In this document: one piece after another, positions 30,169 through 33,782 of the stretch | How positions within the stretch are numbered: the first letter of the stretch is position 1 | Layout: each line of letters opens with the position of its first letter | DNA from: Firmicutes bacterium HGW-Firmicutes-8 | GTDB lineage: Bacteria > Bacillota > Thermincolia > Thermincolales > UBA2595 | Length of the DNA: 33,782 nt | Reading direction: 5' to 3' | Assembly: GCA_002840165.1 (NCBI GenBank) | Contig: PGZN01000024.1 | Location: 1-33,782, forward strand | Made by a program: the position numbers and the translations under genes | The notes under the pieces: generated by a model | Databases searched by the model: none | The model's input: the letters and a program-made list of their open reading frames with translations, nothing else | Told to the model about the DNA's origin: nothing

Positions 30169-31146
30169 ATGAACACCTCAGCAGGAACATCTAACGAAAT
30201 AATATATGCCGAAGACCTGGTTAAACATTTTAATGGTTTTGCAGCTGTCCGGGGGGTCACCTTTTCCGTTTCCCGGGGTGAGTGCTTCGGCCTGTTGGGG
30301 CCGAACGGGGCCGGCAAAACGACGATCGTCAAGATGATATACGGATTTTCCCCGGTTACTTCCGGTGAGCTGCGGGTGTTCGGACAGAATATAGCGGGGG
30401 CGGCGAGAGATATCAAAGCGAGGATAGGGGTTGTCCCGCAGGAGGACAACCTTGACCCGGAACTCTCTGTTTTGGAAAACCTGCTGGTTTATGCGAGCTA
30501 TTTCCGGATGAATAAAGAACTGGCTCTCACGAGGGCCGGGGAAGTACTCGATTTTATGGAGCTTACGGAGAAATCGTCTACCGAGGTAAATAACCTTTCC
30601 GGGGGGATGAAACGGCGGCTGACCCTCGGCCGGGCACTCATTAACGAACCGGAAATATTGATCCTGGACGAGCCGACGACCGGCCTCGACCCTTATGCCC
30701 GGCACCTGGTCTGGCAGCGGCTGGGCAGGTTGAAGGAAGCGGGTACCACTATGCTGCTGACAACTCACTATCTGGAAGAAGCGAGTCAGCTTTGTGACCG
30801 GATCGTTATCATCGAGGGGGGCCAAATTCTCGAGGAAGGCTCACCTCAGGCTCTGATCGACCTTCACGTAGGCAAAGACGTACTCGAACTGGGGGTATCT
30901 GCCAAGACGCGGGAAGCTTTGCTGCCTGATGTCAGCCACCTGATTAAGGACCACCAGCTTCTGGGGGATAAACTCCTGCTTTTTACCGACCGGGGGGAGG
31001 AGCTGGCCAACTTAATCTCCGGTAAGTTGACGGGTCTGGACAGCCACCTTTTTTACCGGCTCAGGCCTTCCAATTTAGAGGACGTATTTTTGAAACTGAC
31101 CGGCAGCACTCTTGATGCTCCAGATGCCCAGGGAGATAGTGAATAA
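30169..31146 (+). CDS. ABC transporter ATP-binding protein (DrrA/NodI type)
   Basis: The gene encodes 325 aa from ATG 30169 (GAGAGG upstream; ATG 30151 or 30154 are alternatives adding 5-6 residues). The motifs are complete: Walker A GPNGAGKTT, Q-loop VPQEDNLD, signature LSGGMKRR, Walker B ILILDEPTTGLDP, and switch TTHYLEEA. The C-terminal ~90 residues form the regulatory extension typical of drug or lipo-oligosaccharide exporters. It works with the ABC-2 permease encoded at 32641 to export an unknown substrate. An insertion element now lies between the two genes, right after the ribosome site of the second. Confidence 0.92.
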   Translation: MNTSAGTSNEIIYAEDLVKHFNGFAAVRGVTFSVSRGECFGLLGPNGAGKTTIVKMIYGFSPVTSGELRVFGQNIAGAARDIKARIGVVPQEDNLDPELSVLENLLVYASYFRMNKELALTRAGEVLDFMELTEKSSTEVNNLSGGMKRRLTLGRALINEPEILILDEPTTGLDPYARHLVWQRLGRLKEAGTTMLLTTHYLEEASQLCDRIVIIEGGQILEEGSPQALIDLHVGKDVLELGVSAKTREALLPDVSHLIKDHQLLGDKLLLFTDRGEELANLISGKLTGLDSHLFYRLRPSNLEDVFLKLTGSTLDAPDAQGDSE

Positions 31147-31152
31147 GAGGAG

Positions 31153-31160
31153 GTGGGCCC
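31153..31160 (+). repeat. Left target site duplication (GTGGGCCC)
   Basis: GTGGGCCC directly precedes the left inverted repeat of the insertion element. An identical copy is at 32632-32639 just after the right end. Confidence 0.88.
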
Positions 31161-32631
31161 CCAATGTCATCAGGTTAATATGTAAGAATATAACATTGAT
31201 GTAAAATGTGAAAATATTTTCGTAAAATGCCGAAAACAGCCAAAAAACACTTGACATTTTCAAAAACGCCCAAAAATCGAAATTGACACATCTTTTTGTG
31301 TATTAATCGATTAAGGGTGATGACTAATGAAAGTAAAAAACTGCTTTACTACTGCTCTTCTAGCATCTCAGGCAATGATTGATGACTACTTGTTCAAATG
31401 TGCAAACAGAGTTAAACCGGAATATTTTTCAAGGGATGGTAAGATGGGTTTTAAAGAGACAATGCTTTTTATGTTAAACATGATTAAAAAATCTTTGCAG
31501 CATGAATTAAACAATTTTTTTGAAACAGTACTGAAGAAAGGGAACTCAATTTCAAAACAAGCCTATTCAGAAGCTCGGAAAAAAATTGAACCAAAAGCAT
31601 TTATTGAATTAAATGACAGAATAAACAAAGTCGTATATGAAGAATTCAATGGGTATGAGCTATGGAATGGGTATAGATTAAGTGCTATTGACGGTACTGT
31701 TTTAGACCTGCCAAACACAGAATTACTGAGAGAGCAATTTGGCTATGCTGGAAATCATAAGGGGACAGTTGCCAGAGCTAAAGCCTCCTGTTTATTTGAT
31801 ATCGTCAATAAAATAGTAATAAAAAGCAAAATTGACAGATATGGTACCCCGGAACAAGATATGGCAAAATCTTTGATATTACAATTGATTAAGGATGGAG
31901 CAAAACGTGAACTTATTCTTTTTGATAGGGGATACCCATCTGTAGCTTTTATGTCTTTTCTTATTAAAAACGGAATTGATTTTGTAATGAGGGCTCAAAG
32001 TAATTATTTAACAACAGTAATAAATCCGGGAAAAGCAGACCAGATTATTAAAATAAAGCATAGCCAAGAAGTATATCCAGTGCGGGTTTTAAGATTTTTT
32101 CTTTCTTCAGGCATTGAAGAAATATTACTTACAAGTTTGCTTGATAAAAAATTTAAAATCGAAGATTTAAAAAACCTCTATTTCAAAAGATGGGGAATAG
32201 AAACAAAGTATGACGAGTTAAAAAACAGACTGCAAATAGAAAACTTTACTGGAACAACCAAAATAGCAATTGAGCAGGATTTTTATGCATCAATTTATTT
32301 GTCAAATATGATTGAACTGGCAAGAAAACAAAGTGATGAAGTTATTGACAACAGTAATAACGATAAGTGCCTTAAGTATGAGTATAAAACCAATTTAAAC
32401 ATTCTTATTGGAAGCCTTAAAGATAAATTCATCCTAATGCTGCTTGAAAAAAGCAACAGAAAACGAAATAAAATGTTTAAAGAAATAATGGATCAGGTTT
32501 CAAGATGCCGTGTTCCAATAAGACCAGGCAGGCAAAATGAACGAAAAAAGATAGTTCTGACTAGAGGCAAGTATAAAATGAATCGAAAATCCTGTTTGTA
32601 ATTTTTTGGTTCTGAAGCTTGATGACATTGG
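31161..32631 (+). mobile_element. IS4-family insertion sequence, 1471 bp
   Basis: The left end CCAATGTCATCA (31161-31172) and right end TGATGACATTGG (32620-32631) are perfect 12-bp inverted repeats, and a few further bases match. Perfect 8-bp target duplications flank the element. It encodes one DDE transposase, and its AT-rich coding sequence stands out from the more GC-rich host genes. TTGACA boxes at 31252 and 31283 probably belong to the transposase promoter. Confidence 0.93.
31327..32601 (+). CDS. IS4-family DDE transposase
   Basis: This 424-aa transposase catalyses cut-and-paste movement of the surrounding element. The catalytic triad is D122 (SAIDGTVLDLP), D200 (LFDRGYPS) and E292, and the IS4 signature Y-(2)-R-(3)-E-(6)-K is exact (Y285, R288, E292, K299). 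No frameshift or internal stop is present, so it appears functional. ATG 31327 has AAGGGTGA upstream. The codons are AT-rich, unlike the neighbouring transporter genes, which is consistent with recent arrival. Confidence 0.94.
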   Translation: MKVKNCFTTALLASQAMIDDYLFKCANRVKPEYFSRDGKMGFKETMLFMLNMIKKSLQHELNNFFETVLKKGNSISKQAYSEARKKIEPKAFIELNDRINKVVYEEFNGYELWNGYRLSAIDGTVLDLPNTELLREQFGYAGNHKGTVARAKASCLFDIVNKIVIKSKIDRYGTPEQDMAKSLILQLIKDGAKRELILFDRGYPSVAFMSFLIKNGIDFVMRAQSNYLTTVINPGKADQIIKIKHSQEVYPVRVLRFFLSSGIEEILLTSLLDKKFKIEDLKNLYFKRWGIETKYDELKNRLQIENFTGTTKIAIEQDFYASIYLSNMIELARKQSDEVIDNSNNDKCLKYEYKTNLNILIGSLKDKFILMLLEKSNRKRNKMFKEIMDQVSRCRVPIRPGRQNERKKIVLTRGKYKMNRKSCL

Positions 32632-32639
32632 GTGGGCCC
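32632..32639 (+). repeat. Right target site duplication (GTGGGCCC)
   Basis: This is an identical copy of 31153-31160. Removing the element and one copy restores GAGGAGG-TGGGCCCC-TTG, a normal ribosome site and start. Confidence 0.88.
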
Positions 32640-32640
32640 C

Positions 32641-33447
32641 TTGGCTAAGGTCGGCCGGCTGTTAAAGGGAATTACAACTGTTCCGGATATCTCATGGCCT
32701 CTCGTAGTGAGGGTTTTCCAGCGGAATTTAAAGGTTTTTTTAAAGACCTGGAAAACAAATATTATGTTTAACTTTATTGAGCCGATACTCTACCTTTGGG
32801 CTATGGGTTTTGGCTTGGGAGTCTATGTAACGAGGATTCACGGCCTGCCTTATATTAATTTCCTGGCCCCCGGACTCATCGCTTCGTCGGCTATGTTTGC
32901 CACTTCTTATGAGATGACCTATGACAGCTTTACCCGGATGAATTACCAGAAGACCTTCCATGCAATGGTAGCTACCCCGATCAGCATGGATGATGTTGTC
33001 ATGGGTGAAATTCTCTACGGGACTTTCAAGGGACTGCTGTATGGGGCCGTATTTTTGATTGTCAACCTGTTATTTGGCCTGGTCAAATCCCCGCTGGCCC
33101 TTTTGGTGCCGGTTCCCCTTATTTTGCTGGCAGTGACCTTCTCAATTCTTTCTCTTATCTGGACGAGTCTTGCCCCCACTTATGATTCTTTCGGATATTT
33201 TTTTACTTTACTAGTTTCCCCGATGTTTCTGTTCTCCGGGATATTTTTCCCGGTTGAAAGCCTGCCGGCCGGGGTCAGGTTCCTGACCTGGCTGACCCCG
33301 CTTTTTCATGCCGTGGAGGTTATCCGCCCCCTTGTGCTGGGGGAAGTAACCCGGTCAACCCTAGGGCACCTGGCCTGGCTGACCGGATTCGTCCTGCTGA
33401 CGATACGTCTGCCCCTGGTCATGGTGAGGAATAAATTGATTCAATGA
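32641..33447 (+). CDS. ABC-2 type permease, separated from its ribosome binding site
   Basis: This 268-aa membrane protein has about six helices and the ABC-2 permease pattern. There is a polar N-terminus with an amphipathic entry (VVRVFQRNLKVFLKTWKT), FLAPGLIASSAMFATSYE, a central MVATPIS segment, and SPMFLFSGIFFPVESLP followed by LTPLFHAVEVIRPL. It pairs with the ATPase at 30169 to form an exporter. The ancestral start is TTG 32641, 8 nt after GAGGAGG in the uninterrupted sequence. The insertion element has moved that ribosome site 1.5 kb away, and I see no good replacement upstream. A GTG inside the target duplication (32632) opens the same frame but also lacks a site. The coding sequence itself is intact. 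Confidence 0.88.
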   Translation: MAKVGRLLKGITTVPDISWPLVVRVFQRNLKVFLKTWKTNIMFNFIEPILYLWAMGFGLGVYVTRIHGLPYINFLAPGLIASSAMFATSYEMTYDSFTRMNYQKTFHAMVATPISMDDVVMGEILYGTFKGLLYGAVFLIVNLLFGLVKSPLALLVPVPLILLAVTFSILSLIWTSLAPTYDSFGYFFTLLVSPMFLFSGIFFPVESLPAGVRFLTWLTPLFHAVEVIRPLVLGEVTRSTLGHLAWLTGFVLLTIRLPLVMVRNKLIQ

Positions 33448-33782
33448 TTAAAAGAAGACACAGGACACAGAGCACGGGGGATTCAGTGAAAATAGAGGGC
33501 ACAGAGAGTAATCGGTAACCCGTAATACATCTTTCTTCTCAAATAAACAGTAACTTAAAATGACTTCTTATATATAAATATAACCAAAAACAGGCACAGG
33601 ACATATAGGTTTAGCTTTATACTCATATAAAGGTGTAACTTGCAGAACGGAGAGGACTTAGCGCAACGAAGCTGCAATCAAACAAACAGATACTTACCAC
33701 CCGGACGTCCCAAATCCCGGTTTCTTACTTACTTATCTTTACTTCTCCGAACTATGTTTCTTGTTGATCCTGTTATCCTGTC
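33448..33782. other. Gene-free tail with low-complexity repeats
   Basis: No gene or RNA is visible. There are imperfect short repeats (ACACAGGACACAGAGCAC near 33459, GGGCACAGAGAG near 33497, and GATCCTGTTATCCTGTC at the end) of the kind common in intergenic spacers. Confidence 0.5.

Noticed and set aside
30178-30825. Minus-strand open frame of 215 codons opposite the ABC ATPase
   Set aside because: It is antisense to complete Walker and signature motifs; a shadow frame.

Overview
This window looks like chromosomal DNA from an anaerobic, spore-forming member of the Firmicutes, probably a Clostridia / Peptococcaceae-type organism. Supporting signs are strong GGAGG-type ribosome binding sites with many GTG and TTG starts, a spore photoproduct lyase, a GerW/YtfJ-type spore protein, 0A-box-like sites, a CooC-type maturation factor for carbon monoxide dehydrogenase, a Gram-positive S-layer (SLH) protein and a probable selenoprotein. 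The species assignment is inference; there is no rRNA in the window.

Layout. 1-700 is a gene-free cluster of palindromic elements, including two copies of a 76-77 nt hairpin repeat that differ by a compensatory base-pair swap. 755-5069 holds a polysaccharide deacetylase that has lost its catalytic core in frame, a ThDP-dependent pyruvate oxidase/acetolactate synthase-like enzyme, a minus-strand Gfo/Idh/MocA oxidoreductase, RNase HI, and a minus-strand 77-aa glutaredoxin-like gene that standard gene calling would miss because codon 13 is an in-frame TGA (predicted Sec in a U-x-x-C motif, with a SECIS-like hairpin just downstream). 5395-8239 encodes an EF-G paralogue and CooC. 8256-10751 is a tandem duplication with a period of about 1.24 kb; each unit carries a terminator, a gene-end remnant, a promoter, a structured leader and a four-helix AtpI-like membrane protein gene. 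10837-16997 carries a small protein overlapping spore photoproduct lyase (with Ala where the conserved hydrogen-donor Cys should be), a large Ig-like/SLH surface protein, a D,D-carboxypeptidase and two small unknown genes. 17139-21577 carries a chemotaxis receptor, an unknown cysteine-rich protein, a Na/Pi-cotransporter-like protein, a LysE-type exporter and a GerW-like protein.

21820-30057 is the most coherent system: a promoter, a class I cyclic-di-GMP riboswitch and a hairpin precede four tightly spaced genes. These encode a DUF4912 protein, a GH57 branching enzyme fused to a GT4 glycosyltransferase, a sugar nucleotidyltransferase fused to a phosphohexomutase-like domain that has lost its catalytic and metal loops, and a GH15 glucoamylase-type hydrolase. 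Together they suggest synthesis, branching and trimming of an alpha-glucan or related glycan under second-messenger control.

30169-33447 is an ABC exporter operon (ATPase, then permease) split by a 1471-bp IS4-family element. The element has a perfect 8-bp target duplication and landed exactly between the permease Shine-Dalgarno sequence and its TTG start codon.

Three genes (EF-G paralogue, S-layer protein, chemotaxis receptor) share an upstream motif, AGGAWTTT-N9/10-TGTMGAA, ending 51-56 nt before the start codon. It contains a 0A-box-like core and may define a small regulon.
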